Positions 46,961-57,085 of a stretch of DNA of 64,000 nt are shown here, piece after piece. The stretch covers positions 166,329 through 230,328 of the forward strand of contig MEHQ01001682.1 of NCBI GenBank assembly GCA_008828725.1, given 5' to 3'. Each line of letters begins with the position of its first letter. Within the stretch, counting starts at the first letter, position 1. The notes beneath the pieces were generated by a model that saw only the letters and a list, made by a program, of their open reading frames with translations, made no database searches and was not told the DNA's origin. A program made the position numbers and the translations under genes. Source of the DNA: Saccharina japonica. Lineage: Eukaryota; Sar; Phaeophyceae; Laminariales; Laminariaceae.

Positions 46961-47212
46961 TTACGGGCAAGGACCATAGTAAATAGGACCTACGGCGTAG
47001 ACAAAAACCCTATATATTTACCTGTTTCTGCTAACATTATTTGGTCGCGATAAAAATGCAAGGCAAGAACCGTAGTGGGGGACGAGGGAGAAGAGCCTAC
47101 TTTGTGACCCCGGATCTGAGTTACGACTAGGAAGGAGAGAGAAAGGAAGGGCGAAGATAATAAATGGGATGGGAAAAAAAAAAAAAAAAAAATCAACGAT
47201 GGTCTCCCGTAA
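46961..47212. mobile_element. MITE with CGGGGGACC ends, split by a SINE
   Basis: GGACCATAGTAAATAGGACC starts it and GATGGTCTCCCGTAA ends it. The half-sites ATTATTTGGTC and GATGGTC enclose the SINE at 47044-47192. Confidence 0.75.
47044..47192 (+). mobile_element. 5'-truncated SINE with long A tail
   Basis: GCGATAAAAATGCAAGGCAA through GATCTGAGTTACGACTAGG to AATAAATGGGATGG and about 19 A. The head is absent, consistent with incomplete reverse transcription. Confidence 0.85.
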
Positions 47213-47639
47213 CAAGAAAATCGGATGAAAATATCGTGCTCGGCGGCGGCGGCTGCTTACACTAAACTCTACGATACGTATATATTGGTATCAGTTTGTG
47301 GAGTATTCCGGAATGATTGATGCATACTATATGTGAATGGTAATGATTGAAATACGAGCGGCACATTGTCGGGTGGCAGATGGAATACCAACCTATGCTC
47401 GAGATGGTCCTTTCATAATATTAATAGTAGTCTTCACACACATACATACATATATACTATATTTTAAACAAGAGCTATACCATTATATGCACAATATGAT
47501 CATTAACTAATCTAGCAAAAGGGGGACTACCCCTCGGGATCCAGACGGGACAAAAAAACAACGAAAACCCAACAATCAACGTAAGAAAATTACGTCCGCG
47601 TACGTACACTCATGCACTTTTTATTGTACGGGGCAAAAG
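47213..47639. other. Intron sequence
   Basis: Plain AT-rich sequence with TATTAATAG at 47419. No gene seen. Confidence 0.4.
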
Positions 47640-48210
47640 ACATGGACCGGCCCATGAGCCGGCCCGTCAAATCCACGGGCCGAGCGATGAAAACTGTCCG
47701 GCCGGTCTATGAACAGCCGGTGTTTCATGGGGCCTCGCTGCCATGTTGATGGGCCGGGCCGGGCCGTACCAAGACTTCTGAAAAAACTGATGGGGGCCGG
47801 GCCCGGGTCCGTGAATTTTGAAAATGTGATGGGCTGGGTCGGGCCGGGCCGCGGTTATCCTCTGAAAAATTGACGGGCCGGGCCGGGTCAAAATTTGATG
47901 GGCCGGGCCGAGCCGCGGCCCATCCTGTGAAAATTTGACGGGCCGGGCCGGGCCGCGGCCCATCCTCTGAACACTTGACGGGCCGGGCCGGGCCGCGGCC
48001 CACCAAACTAAAAATTGATGGCCCGGGCCGAGGCCCATCCTTTTGAAATTTGATGGGCCGGGCCGGGCCGCGGCCCATCCTCTGAAAAATTGTCGGACCG
48101 GGCTGGGCCGCGGCCCACCAAACGAAAATTTGATGGGCCGGACCGGGCCGTAGCCCATCATATAAAAAAAAATGATGAACCGGCCCATCAGCCTCGGCCC
48201 ATGACAAAAG
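47640..48210. repeat. GGGCCGGGCCGCGGCCCATC minisatellite
   Basis: About nine units of 55-60 bp: GGGCCGGGCCGCGGCCCA then TCCTCTGAAAATTTGA. GGCCGCGGCC is a palindrome, so strong secondary structure is expected. Confidence 0.9.
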
Positions 48211-48450
48211 CCCTGGAAACTATCAAGATTGCCTTTTGGGGGGGGGCAGTCGTTTTTAAATAATTGATCGGTACTACCCGTACTGTTTCCGGAGGCAATC
48301 TCCCATCACAGCTATTAGTCCGGCTGATAACTACAATAGCTGGTGATGTAAGCCATGCCTGTGATACTCACATCAGACTCGCCGCTGTGCCTATTACGTA
48401 CATACATAGCGGAGGGCTTCACCCTGATTGCCTTATATGATACATATAGA

Positions 48451-48491
48451 TGATGAGCTTCGACGAAATCCTCGAGCTCACAGCTAGCTGT
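48451..48491 (+). repeat. R60 copy
   Basis: GATGAGCTTCGACGAAATCC to CGAGCTCACAGC; the 5' CACTCAGCTAGC part is missing. Confidence 0.75.
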
Positions 48492-49048
48492 TGTTTTTTA
48501 ATTTTTTAAACATAGATTACGAGTAGTGGGTTACCCGATTCAACAGCGCCCCAAGACAAGAAAGAGCATTTCGGGGACTATTATGAGCGGTCAAATCGGC
48601 ATGTCTCTCCCACACCAAAAGCTACGTAAGTACGCGCGATCGAAGTATTACACTCAGCTACGAGCTGGTCTGGGCAAGAGCCTACCGCAACAACAGTTAA
48701 ATGGTTTTTCGCAGCTCAGTTTTGCAATTTTTTGTCTGGAATTTTGCGTGGGGCCCGGTACTGGAATTTCCCATCGAGCCAAAGCGCCTCCAGAAAGAAA
48801 CAAATTGAGGAGCTACAATTATGACCGTTTGAGTAAAACGCGAAGATATAAATCGACCGAAAGTCAGGTGAAAACACATTTTTTTTTTTCTGGAGCCGCT
48901 TTGAAGGCCTAGACAAATGCGCTCCGAATCACGTGTCAAAATTTCAGGTCAAAAATCGTAAAACTGAGCTGCGAAAATTGATGTTAATGTCTCTCCTCGT
49001 AATATCTTGAATTTATATTGATATATTATGCGCGCCGTATCTCTTGAT

Positions 49049-51044
49049 TAGAGATGGGCACCGGATGGCATATTCGAAAAACCGAAAACCGGATAGGAGG
49101 CGTTATTCTCACAAACAAAAAACCGGTTTAACCGGTTTTTTCAGGCGGTTTTAACCGGTTAACCGAAAACCGGTTTAACCGGTTTTGATGCGGTAAAGCA
49201 CCCATAATATTGAAAATCATACGTGGTTTTTCTTTGATTTGCACCCTTGTTGCGCACTCCCCAAGTGTGAAGGTAAGATCCTCATCACAGGACACAGGAA
49301 TGTCCATGCTAGCCAGGGCACGCTTCTCCCTATTAATGGCAAAGTTCTTCTTGTTGCTTATCTCATGGTAGAGCTCGATAGGGCACAAGAACGGGGTACG
49401 AAGGTAGGGCTCAGCCAAGTACCAGGCTGATCCCACTATCTATGTATCTTCATACATGTACGATCTACGGAGACGTTTCCGTATCTAGCACGTCACGTGA
49501 TCGCATACACGTTCGTACGCATTTATTCGTCTATCTATGCTCTATACTCGTAATACTACGTATTGCACCGCCTCATAGCTACGTGATATCATCACATTAG
49601 GCCGCCCTGAATAGTCGTACATGCAGATCCCACGACCATCAAATGATCATATCATCCCAAAAATCGGAAAGGGGGTCGAAGGTACGGCTATTCGGAACAA
49701 ATGAGTGAGGACACAAATATTGCCTCACGCGTGAGACAAGCACACCATACTAAATAGAAGAAAAAGCTTCGATTTGCCAACAGCAAGCGGGTTACGATGA
49801 AGACAAAAGCCATGTGAGCTAACCGTGGCGTTAAGGTGCCGAAATAAAACGAAATCCAAAAGACGGAAGCTGGAAGGGAAAGACACAAATAAAGAGAAAA
49901 TAATGCACGCTGCGATGCAAAAAACCGAGGGACTTGAAAAGGATACGTAGCGTGGAGCCAGTGGTTGGGAAACTGAATAACAACAACAGATGCCCCATCA
50001 CACAAGTGCGTTAATATTAGTTATGTTCGCAACTGCGCCTCTTCGAGTATATTGTATTACCTGTGGTACTACTATTTACTTGAAAAAGCGTCACGTCGAT
50101 TGTCAGCGAAACCACTACAACCAGACCCGCACACTGCATGCTCCCGAAACCACACAAACCACCATCAGGGTCATAGCGTCGTGCGACGAGTACAAGCAAC
50201 AGTCGACCTGTTCGTTAGTCTACCGGACACGACTCAAACCTTCTGCAGAATCAAAATATCCTGACCCGCATACTGTAGCCGAAGGCACGAGCCGGTGGGT
50301 AGAAGGGGTGTACAAGGGGAAAAACACCTGTGAACAAGGCTTTTGTCTAGAAGGCCGTTGAGTATGAATGCTCCCGCCAGTTGAACTGGAAAGTAACTGT
50401 CACAAATTAAAATAAAAACAAACTTCATTTCGAAAATGCTCCAACCGTTCAAATGCTCTCAACCCAAAGATTGGCTCGTCTGGGGTCCGAACCGGCAAAT
50501 ACTGGCTCGTCAGAGCTACTGCTGTCGTCGTTTGCCGCCGCCACGTCATCGACTACAACCACCTCTTGGCTCATGTTGGAATGGTGTTGTGTTGGACTTG
50601 CGAGCAGAGATGGGTGGTGTGTTTGGTGTGTGCGAGTGTTGGGTAGTGTTGGGTGTACGGGGAGAGGGAAGGGGGGTTGTGCCGCAATGGATCCACCGAC
50701 TTCCAGTCTACCACCCTCTCTCTCCCCACGCCCACGTATGGTCGCCTTGTTCATTACTGCAATGGTTGATACGTTCCAGAGTAGGTGCAATAGACGTCGG
50801 ATCAACCAGCGTTGACGTTGTCACGTTCACTGGCACGTTTTAGTGTAGATGGGTTATCCGGTTTTCCCGTTTTCCCGTTTAACCGGTTAAACCGGTGTTT
50901 TTATCCGGTTTAACCGGTTAACCGGTTAACCGGACCTCAAAAACCGCCAGTTTTTATTTTGAAAAACCGACTAATCACACACGCCTGATGGGTTTCCGAA
51001 AACCGCGGTTAACCGGTTTTTTCTCTATCCGGTGCCGATCTCTG
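49049..51044 (-). mobile_element. hAT DNA transposon, 1996 bp, decayed or non-autonomous
   Basis: Ends TAGAGATGGGCACCGGAT and ATCCGGTGCCGATCTCTG are imperfect TIRs of the hAT type. They are flanked by a perfect 8-bp duplication CTCTTGAT (49041-49048, 51045-51052). Subterminal TTTAACCGG/CCGGTTAAA palindromes cluster at both ends. A minus frame at 49200-49430 has IPVS then TFTLGECATRVQ, resembling the C-terminal hAT dimerisation region. A minus frame starting MSQEVVVVDD (near 50570) could be the N-terminus. No full transposase is present. Confidence 0.85.
49990..50361 (+). other. Conserved internal frame shared by both hAT copies
   Basis: The peptide around RHVDCQRNHYNQTRTL and TVAEGTSRWVEGVYKG is nearly the same in the second copy (57230-57538). 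Differences are few, so the copies are fairly young relatives. I cannot say that this strand is coding. Confidence 0.3.
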
Positions 51045-51405
51045 CTCTTGATAGAAAACGAATTAGACGAAGATGAGGATATCGATCGATTCCTTGTGCC
51101 CCAAGGAATGTTCACACCGAAAATCAGCGTCATCCGCTTTCCACGTTTTTCTCGGTTTCGTATAGACTTTAGTATCCAGAAATGTCTGTACGTGACGCTA
51201 TGGCTTTTCTCGACGACATCAACTCGGATTCCAAAACTTAAAATGTCTACAAATGCGCTACACACTCAGCAACACGGTGGCCAAATGTAGAGTCAGAATA
51301 TTTCCAAGTGATAGCAAAACCTCCGATTGAATCAAAATCTGTTTTATGGCCGGACCAGCTCGTAGAAAAGATGAGTTTCGACGAAATCCTCGAGCTCACA
51401 GCTGT

Positions 51406-51730
51406 TGTTGTTTGTTGTTTTTTTTTCATTTTTTTTTTAATAATGATGCGTGCTACTTTTGGCTGAAAACTGATTTATTTTAAGGACGGGGCTCTTCTTA
51501 CTCCAAAACCGGCGGCCTATCATTCTTTCGTTGCAATCTTCTTGTTCCTTGTACATATATGCTTCGGCCATGGCTTTGTTTAATCGGATACGTACTGCTG
51601 TAGTATAGCACTTTTACTTTCTTCCAAAATCAAATGGTGGTGAGGTGTAAGGCTCTTCAAGTAAGGAGCTCCAGAAATAAAAACATGGTGCAGCATCCTC
51701 TATATATATATATATTTTTTTTTTTTACAA
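51406..51730. other. Intron sequence, possible GACGC-type MITE remnant
   Basis: GCGTGCTACTTTTGGCTGAA at 51447 and AAGGAGCTCCAGAAATAAAA near 51665 recall internal words of that family; the ends are not clear. Confidence 0.35.
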
Positions 51731-51780
51731 CAACAGCTGTGAGCTCGAGGATTTCGTCGAAGCTCATCTTTGCTAGCTAT
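51731..51780 (-). repeat. R60 copy, inverted
   Basis: CAGCTGTGAGCTCGAGGATT to CATCTTTGCTAGCT, preceded by T-rich sequence and AACAACA. Confidence 0.85.
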
Positions 51781-51894
51781 ATATATATCGTAGCATTGCG
51801 TCCAGTATTGCCCACTGCAAATAAGAGCAATGTGTAGTTGAAGAGCGCTTGTTTCTTGGCTTGGCTTGGCTTGGCTTGTCACTGAGGCGCTCTT

Positions 51895-51990
51895 CACCCT
51901 TGTAGGACTGGAGTCCCGTGTTTGGGGACATACTACTTAGAATTAGAGTGGTTTGTCCCCATAACGGGACTGCAGTTTTAAAAGGGTCAA
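51895..51990. mobile_element. TTAA-type palindromic MITE
   Basis: CCCTTGTAGGACTGGAGTCC to CGGGACTGCAGTTTTAAAAG then GGTCAA. First of a cluster of five to seven in 1.7 kb. Confidence 0.8.
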
Positions 51991-52024
51991 GTCGGGATAC
52001 CCACTGCCTGCTGCGCTGCATTGG

Positions 52025-52375
52025 ACGCCTGCTATATACGATAGTGGTGTACTTCGTAAATACGAGCACTTTTTTGGCCGATTTTGTTTCTGACTGATCG
52101 AGCTCTTTGACCCATAATCATCGTATTTTTAATTATTATGTTTTTGCAATATTTTTCATTGTTGACCTGGGCTACGATGAAATTGTCCATGGGGTGTATA
52201 TATTGGTAGCACTTGTGTTTTCCGCCGAAATCAGTTTTTTTTTTTCCACTCACTATTACTTACTATTAGTATGTAGAGCTCCTCAAACGAGGAGCTTCAC
52301 GAAAAACAGTCCCGGTGAACCCCTACCTTGAAACATTCCGGTGAACCCCTACCTTAAAGGCAGCATGCGTCATTG
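52025..52375. mobile_element. Probable GACGC-type MITE
   Basis: GACGCCTGCTATATACGATA at left and GGCAGCATGCGTC at right, with GAGGAGCTTCACGAAAAACA inside. Diverged. Confidence 0.45.
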
Positions 52376-52394
52376 TGCCACCGCTGCCTTAAAG

Positions 52395-52722
52395 GTGGCA
52401 TGCCGTCGTTGCTGTGGCATCTATACCTCTACGATAAAGAGGTGGCATTTTTAAGCTGAAATGCTTGCGGCATGATCAGGCAAACCGTCGGACTTATCGC
52501 TCTTTGTGTTGCAATACGTTTTATACTTCAGCAGTAGCTGTGCTCCGGTCATGGGAGACTGCTGTGTAGACTAATCGGGTACATACATATATATATATAT
52601 GATAGCACATTTATTTTCATTCAAAACGAATTCCGGTGAGGTGTGGAGCTTTTCCAAGTAAAAGGAGCTCAGAAAAAAAAAGCCTCGTGCACACCTCTAT
52701 CGTGTACGATAGCATGCGTCTG
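52395..52722. mobile_element. GACGC-type MITE copy
   Basis: Right end CACCTCTATCGTGTACGATA then GCATGCGTC. The left end CTCTACGATAAAGAGGTGGC is diverged. It contains AGGAGCTCAGAAAAAAAAAG. Confidence 0.55.
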
Positions 52723-52733
52723 ATCGGGCTCCT

Positions 52734-52830
52734 TCACCCGTTTAAAACTGAAGAAAAACAAATGTCCCACACTACGTAATCCCAAGTAGTTTTTTCCCAA
52801 AATTCGTTGGGTCAGTTCTTAAGGGGTTAA
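52734..52830. mobile_element. TTAA-type MITE (AAGAACTG subfamily)
   Basis: CCGTTTAAAACTGAAGAAAA to GTTGGGTCAGTTCTTAAGGG then GTTAA. Confidence 0.75.
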
Positions 52831-52922
52831 ACACCCAAAATCATCGGCTGTCCAGTCTTGGGTTGCCATTTTTTCTCGTTGTACGGCAGTCAGGCCGTGG
52901 GAGTTGAGTGTCCATTGGGTCT

Positions 52923-53019
52923 TGACCCTTTTAGGACTGCAGTCCCGTTTTGGGGGACAAACCAGTCTAATTCCAAGTGATTTGTTCCCGAAACGGGACT
53001 CCAGTCCTGTAAGGGTTAA
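52923..53019. mobile_element. TTAA-type palindromic MITE (GGACTG subfamily)
   Basis: CCCTTTTAGGACTGCAGTCC to CGGGACTCCAGTCCTGTAAG then GGTTAA; orientation opposite to the copy at 51895. Confidence 0.85.
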
Positions 53020-53225
53020 GCGCTTGTATTTTCCTCCAAAAAAATAGTTTTCGGGTTGACTTACGTACCTATTTCCAGTATCTCATCACTTACTAAAGTA
53101 GTATAGAGCTCTTTCGATGAGGAGCTTCAGATAATAAAAATGGCGAACCTCGTACCTTGCAGGAGGTATCATAGCATGCGTCATTGTTGTGCCACCACTG
53201 CCTCAAGGGTAGCTCAAGGTAGCAT

Positions 53226-53338
53226 GTGCCCCTTTTAGTCTGTCCCCAAAACGGGACTGCAGTTCTAAAAGGGTTAAGAGCTATAAGAACTGGTCCCACG
53301 AATTTGGGCACAAACTACTTGGAATTTTTCAGTGCTGA
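53226..53338. mobile_element. Two truncated TTAA-type MITEs
   Basis: A GGACTG-type copy with its first arm mostly missing (53226-53277) is followed by the left part of an AAGAACTGGTCC-type copy (53284-53338). Confidence 0.65.
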
Positions 53339-53489
53339 TTTTTTTTTTTTTTTGTTCTGAAGCAGCATGCGACATTGTTGTGCCACCACTGCATTAAGGT
53401 ACGAGCATGTGTCATTGTGTCCACCACTACCATGCATGAGGTAATGATAGCATGTATCATTGTGCCACCACTACCTTGCTTGACCCCTT

Positions 53490-53578
53490 TTGACCCATTT
53501 TCAGAACTGAAAAAAAGTATCCCACACTAATTCCAAGTAGTTTGTCCCCAAAAACGGGGGACCAGTTCTTACGGGGTT
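53490..53578. mobile_element. TTAA-type MITE, followed by a truncated one
   Basis: CCATTTTCAGAACTG to GGGACCAGTTCTTACGGGGT then TAA, running straight into AAGAACTGGTCCCACGTAAT of a second, truncated copy (to about 53605). Confidence 0.75.
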
Positions 53579-53857
53579 AAGAACTGGTCCCACGTAATTT
53601 GGGTGCCTTTTTTACTACTACTTACTATTAGCACAGAGCTCCTCAAATGAGGAGCTTCACGAAAAACAGTTTTGGTGAACCTCTCGTACCTCAAAAGGTA
53701 GCATGTGTCATTGGTGTGCCGCCACTACCTTGAGGTACCTTAAGGTAGCATGTGTCATTGTTGTGCCACCACTACCTCAAGGTGGCATGCGTCATTGTTG
53801 TGCCACCACTAACTACCATGAGGTGGCATGTGTCACTGGTGCCACCACAGCAGAACA

Positions 53858-54085
53858 CCCAGTGTGTGTGTGTTCTTCACATTAAAGTAGGGTGTCTGTG
53901 CCAATTCTTCCTTCATCCTATCATATGTATGATACGAAGAGAGAGATCTCAGTTCTTATGTGGTCACAAAACTCCTGTTTTTACGTTGCCCATGCGGTAA
54001 GCACAGCAGACAATGCGATGCCATGCCATGCCATATATTTCTATGTATACGACAGGCACGACCTACCCTGTTGAAGCAATACCGG
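53858..54085 (-). repeat. Dispersed 220-bp repeat, minus copy
   Basis: The reverse complement of 60735-60945: AATTCTTCCTTCATCC, TGTGGTCACAAAAC, GCAGACAATGCGATGCCA and GACAGGCACGACCTACCCTG all match that copy. Confidence 0.65.
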
Positions 54086-54208
54086 TACAATTTACTAGTC
54101 GCGTGAAAGGGAGAAGAGAAAAAGAAGAGAAAAATCGAAAAGGAAAAAACAAAGAATGTATACATCATATTATACGTACATATATATGTACGTATATATA
54201 TTTTTTTT

Positions 54209-54522
54209 TTGTCCATCCCATTTATTATCTTCGCACTTCCGTCTTTCTCCCTCCCCCGTAGTCGTAACTCAGATCCGGGTCCACAAAGTAGGCTTCTCTC
54301 CCTCCTCCCCCACTCGTACGGTTCTTGCTTTGCATTTTTATCGCGAGAAGATTTCAGCACTTTCTTCCCTCGTCAACTCTCGTCGAATTTTGCTTACCCA
54401 CGCTATAATATGCACTCTCGACAGCCGGGTGTCATTTTAGAATAAAAACCTCCATGGGGAGAACCAAACCCTCGACATCCGGCCCAAAAGGCTTCGTGGC
54501 TACCAGTTAGACCACCGGGGCG
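54209..54522 (-). mobile_element. tRNA-derived SINE, full length
   Basis: Tail TTTGTCCATCCCATTTATTA, body GTCGTAACTCAGATCC, head with TTCGTGGCTACCAGTTAGAC and CCACCGGGGCG, which parallels the head of the copy at 15692-16030. Confidence 0.85.
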
Positions 54523-54620
54523 ATAATACATGCTTGCGGCTTGAGCTTTTGTCTACTCTTGATATTAATAGTATAGTGCGATTATTTTATATTATATTAT
54601 ATAATGTGATATACCCCGTA

Positions 54621-54682
54621 TCACACTCAGCTATCGTACGAAGCAAAGGTGAGTTTCGACGAAATCCTCGATCTCACAGCTG
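54621..54682 (+). repeat. R60 copy with a micro-insertion
   Basis: ACACTCAGCTATCGTACGAA then GCAAAGGTGAGTTTCGACG: TCGTACGA-type bases sit exactly at the TA used by other insertions in this family. Confidence 0.75.
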
Positions 54683-54804
54683 TGTGTGTGTGTGTTTTTT
54701 TTAATATATATATTATACTTCGAAGTATGTACATATATATATATACATACGAGTATCTCCAGGGGTTTCCCCTCTACACCTGGCGTACGAATAACTTTTA
54801 ACAA

Positions 54805-54936
54805 CACATGATCTTGCAAGGTCAGGTTCTGTAGGGTTTGTGGATTTAGGGTACGCGGGTATGGGAGTGTTACAGACCTTACAGAAGTTCCGGGTACGGG
54901 TATGAAAGTGTTACAGAACTCACAGAAGTTCCGGGT
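54805..54936. repeat. CAGAAGTTCCGGGTA minisatellite, left part
   Basis: Units TGTTACAGAACTCACAGAAG plus TTCCGGGTACGGGTAT. The array continues at 58240-58610 after the hAT element; GGTCAGGTTCTGTAGGGT marks its outer edge. Confidence 0.85.
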
Positions 54937-55499
54937 ATTGTGACTAGAGATGGGCACCGAATGGCATATTCGAAAAACCGAAAACCGGATAGGAGGCGTT
55001 ATTCTCAAAAACAAATAACCGGTTTAACCGGTTTTGATGCTGTAAATCATCCATAATATTGAAAACCATGGGTGGTTTTTGTTTGATTTGCACCCTTGTT
55101 GCGTACTCCCCAAGTGTGAAGGTACGACCCTCACCACAGGACACAGGAATGTTGATGCTGGCCTGGGCACGCTTTTCCCTATTAATAGTAAAAAGTTCTT
55201 TTTGTTGCTTTTACCTCATGGTGGAGCGCGATAGGGTACAATAACGGAGTACGAAGGTGGGGCTCAGCCAAGTACCAGGCTGATCCCACTATCCATGTGT
55301 GTTCATACATGTACGATCTACGGAGACGTTTCCGTATCTAGCACGTCACGTGATCGCATACACGTTCGTACGGATTTGTGTATCTATGCTCGTACTAATA
55401 CGTATTGCACCTCCTCATAGCTACGTGATACCATCATATTAGCCCACACTGAATTGTCGTACATGCAGATCCCACGACGATAAAATTATCATATCATCC

Positions 55500-55934
55500 A
55501 AGGGTGCACAAAAAAAAAAGAAAACGACACCACACACCTAGGAAGGTCGGAATGAAAAACAAACCGGATCGCTGTGATCACAGGACGAAATGAGCAAAAA
55601 ACATTTTTTTTTCGTTTTTTGTTCCCTTTTGTTTACTTGGTTTTAGAGACCCCCCCTATTTTTTTTTCGCTGGGGGGGGGGGGGGGGGGGGGGGTAATTA
55701 AAAAAAAACTTGACTTATTGTTTTCTGGGATCACGACGGTCCGGTTTCTTCCCTCCAATATAGGGGGGGGGTGTGTGGTGTCGATAACTTTTTTTTTTGT
55801 GCACCCTTGTATNGGGGGGTAATTAAAAAAAAACTTGACTTATTGTTTTCTGGGATCACGACGGTCCGGTTTCTTCCCTCCAATATAGGGGGGGGGTGTG
55901 TGGTGTCGATAACTTTTTTTTTTGTGCACCCTTG
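55500..55934. mobile_element. CAAGGGTGCAC-ended element inside the hAT, with an assembly duplication
   Basis: Ends AAGGGTGCACAAAAAA and TTTTGTGCACCCTTG; TATCATCC (55492-55499, 55935-55942) is duplicated and single in the other hAT copy. Positions 55695-55812 and 55818-55934 are the same sequence joined at a single N next to a G-run, so about 120 bp is probably duplicated by assembly. Confidence 0.75.
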
Positions 55935-56345
55935 TATCATCCCAGAAATCGGAAAGGGGGTCGAAGGTGCGGCTATTCAAAACAAGTAAGTGAGGACACA
56001 AATCTTCCCCACCTCTTAATAAGGCTTCAACGCCTCACGCGTGAGACAAGCACGCCATACGAGAAGAAAAGGCTTCGATATGCAAACAGCAAGCGGGTTA
56101 CGTACGATGAAGACGAAAGCCATGTAAGCTTACCGTGGCGTGAAGGTGCCGAAATAAAACGATATCCAAAAAGACGGAAACCGGAAGGCAAAGACAAGTA
56201 TAGAGAAAACAATGCACGCTGCGATGCAAAAAGCCAAGGGACTCGAAGAGGCTACGTAGCGTGGAGCCAGTGGTTGGAGAAACTGAATAACAACAGATAG
56301 ATCCCCCATCACACAACAAGCAAGTGCGTTAACATTGGTTATTAT

Positions 56346-56616
56346 GACGAATGCTACGATAGAGGTGCACCGTGACGTTTCTGCCTTAAAAGGGTGGTCA
56401 CTTGAAGAGCTCCATCATACCTCACCCGAAAACCGATTTTTTTGCAAGAAACCAAAAGTGCTACCCGACCCGATCAACAATCCCATGAGCTACAGTAGGT
56501 ATACCATGGAAAATATGGCAACAAAATAATGAAAGTCCGACGAAATTGGGTTAAGGAGCCCGATCGTTCGGAAAAAAAATAAGCAAAAAGTGGTAACCTC
56601 TGTCGTAGCACGCGTC
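56346..56616. mobile_element. GACGC-type MITE inside the hAT
   Basis: GACGAATGCTACGATAGAGG to AACCTCTGTCGTAGCACGCG then TC. A short TTCAGTTCTGAATGGGTTAT piece follows before the hAT resumes. Confidence 0.75.
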
Positions 56617-56755
56617 TTAAATTCTTCTTTTCAGTTCTGAATGGGTTATGTTCGCAACTGCTGCGCCTCTTCGATATGGAATATTGATGTTGATCAACCA
56701 GATATATATATATTTTACAACATTAAAAACAAAACTAACAACAACAACAACAGAC

Positions 56756-56815
56756 AGCTGTGAGCTCGAGGATTTCGTCGAAGCTCATCTTTGCTATTAA
56801 TAGTCGAGTGTAATA
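56756..56815 (-). repeat. R60 copy with TATTAATAG
   Basis: CAGCTGTGAGCTCGAGGATT to CATCTTTGCTATTAATAGTC; other copies read TTTGCTAGCTGAG at this place. Confidence 0.85.
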
Positions 56816-57039
56816 CTTCGATCGCGGATTTTATATGTCCTCATGCCCTTAATATACATCCCGTGTGACGGGGACACAATCCGAGGCTGTAGAATACGAT
56901 ATGTGTATCGAGTCGCCTTTACCGCAATTCTGAATTATTATATAGGATACAGTATAGAAATCGGGGACTTGGTTGTGGCCTGCGTGTGGTTCCAGTGTTA
57001 TGATACCGAAAAATTAGAAAAACGCCGAAAACACTACTT

Positions 57040-57085
57040 TAGACCCTAACCCTAACCCTAACCCCATCCCCGTCCCCGCCCCGAC
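57040..57085 (+). repeat. Telomere-like (CCCTAA)n tract
   Basis: CCCTAACCCTAACCCTAACC, then degenerate CCCCGTCCCCGCCCCG. Confidence 0.9.

Larger units (their letters stand above)
48661..51362. mobile_element. TA-flanked DNA element (family TA-I), split by a hAT element
   Basis: TIRs CGAGCTGGTCTGGGC and CCGGACCAGCTCG, with TA at 48659 and 51363. Without the hAT it is about 0.7 kb and aligns with 18987-19701 throughout (CTGTTTTATGGCYGGACC, GGATATCGATCG, AAGGAATGTTCACACCG). Confidence 0.85.
48647..51405 (+). repeat. R60 copy split by a nested TA-I/hAT insertion
   Basis: The left part ATTACACTCAGCTA ends at 48660 and the right part TAGAAAAGATGAGTTTCG resumes at 51363. Compared with TCAGCTAGCAAAGACGAG at 45170, exactly one TA is duplicated. 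Confidence 0.85.
52376..53860 (+). repeat. Scattered GTAGCATGYGTCATTGTTGT minisatellite units
   Basis: TCATTGTTGTGCCACCACTACC with AAGGTAGCATGYG recurs at about 52355-52420, 53160-53230, 53365-53480 and 53695-53860, interleaved with MITEs. Confidence 0.75.
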
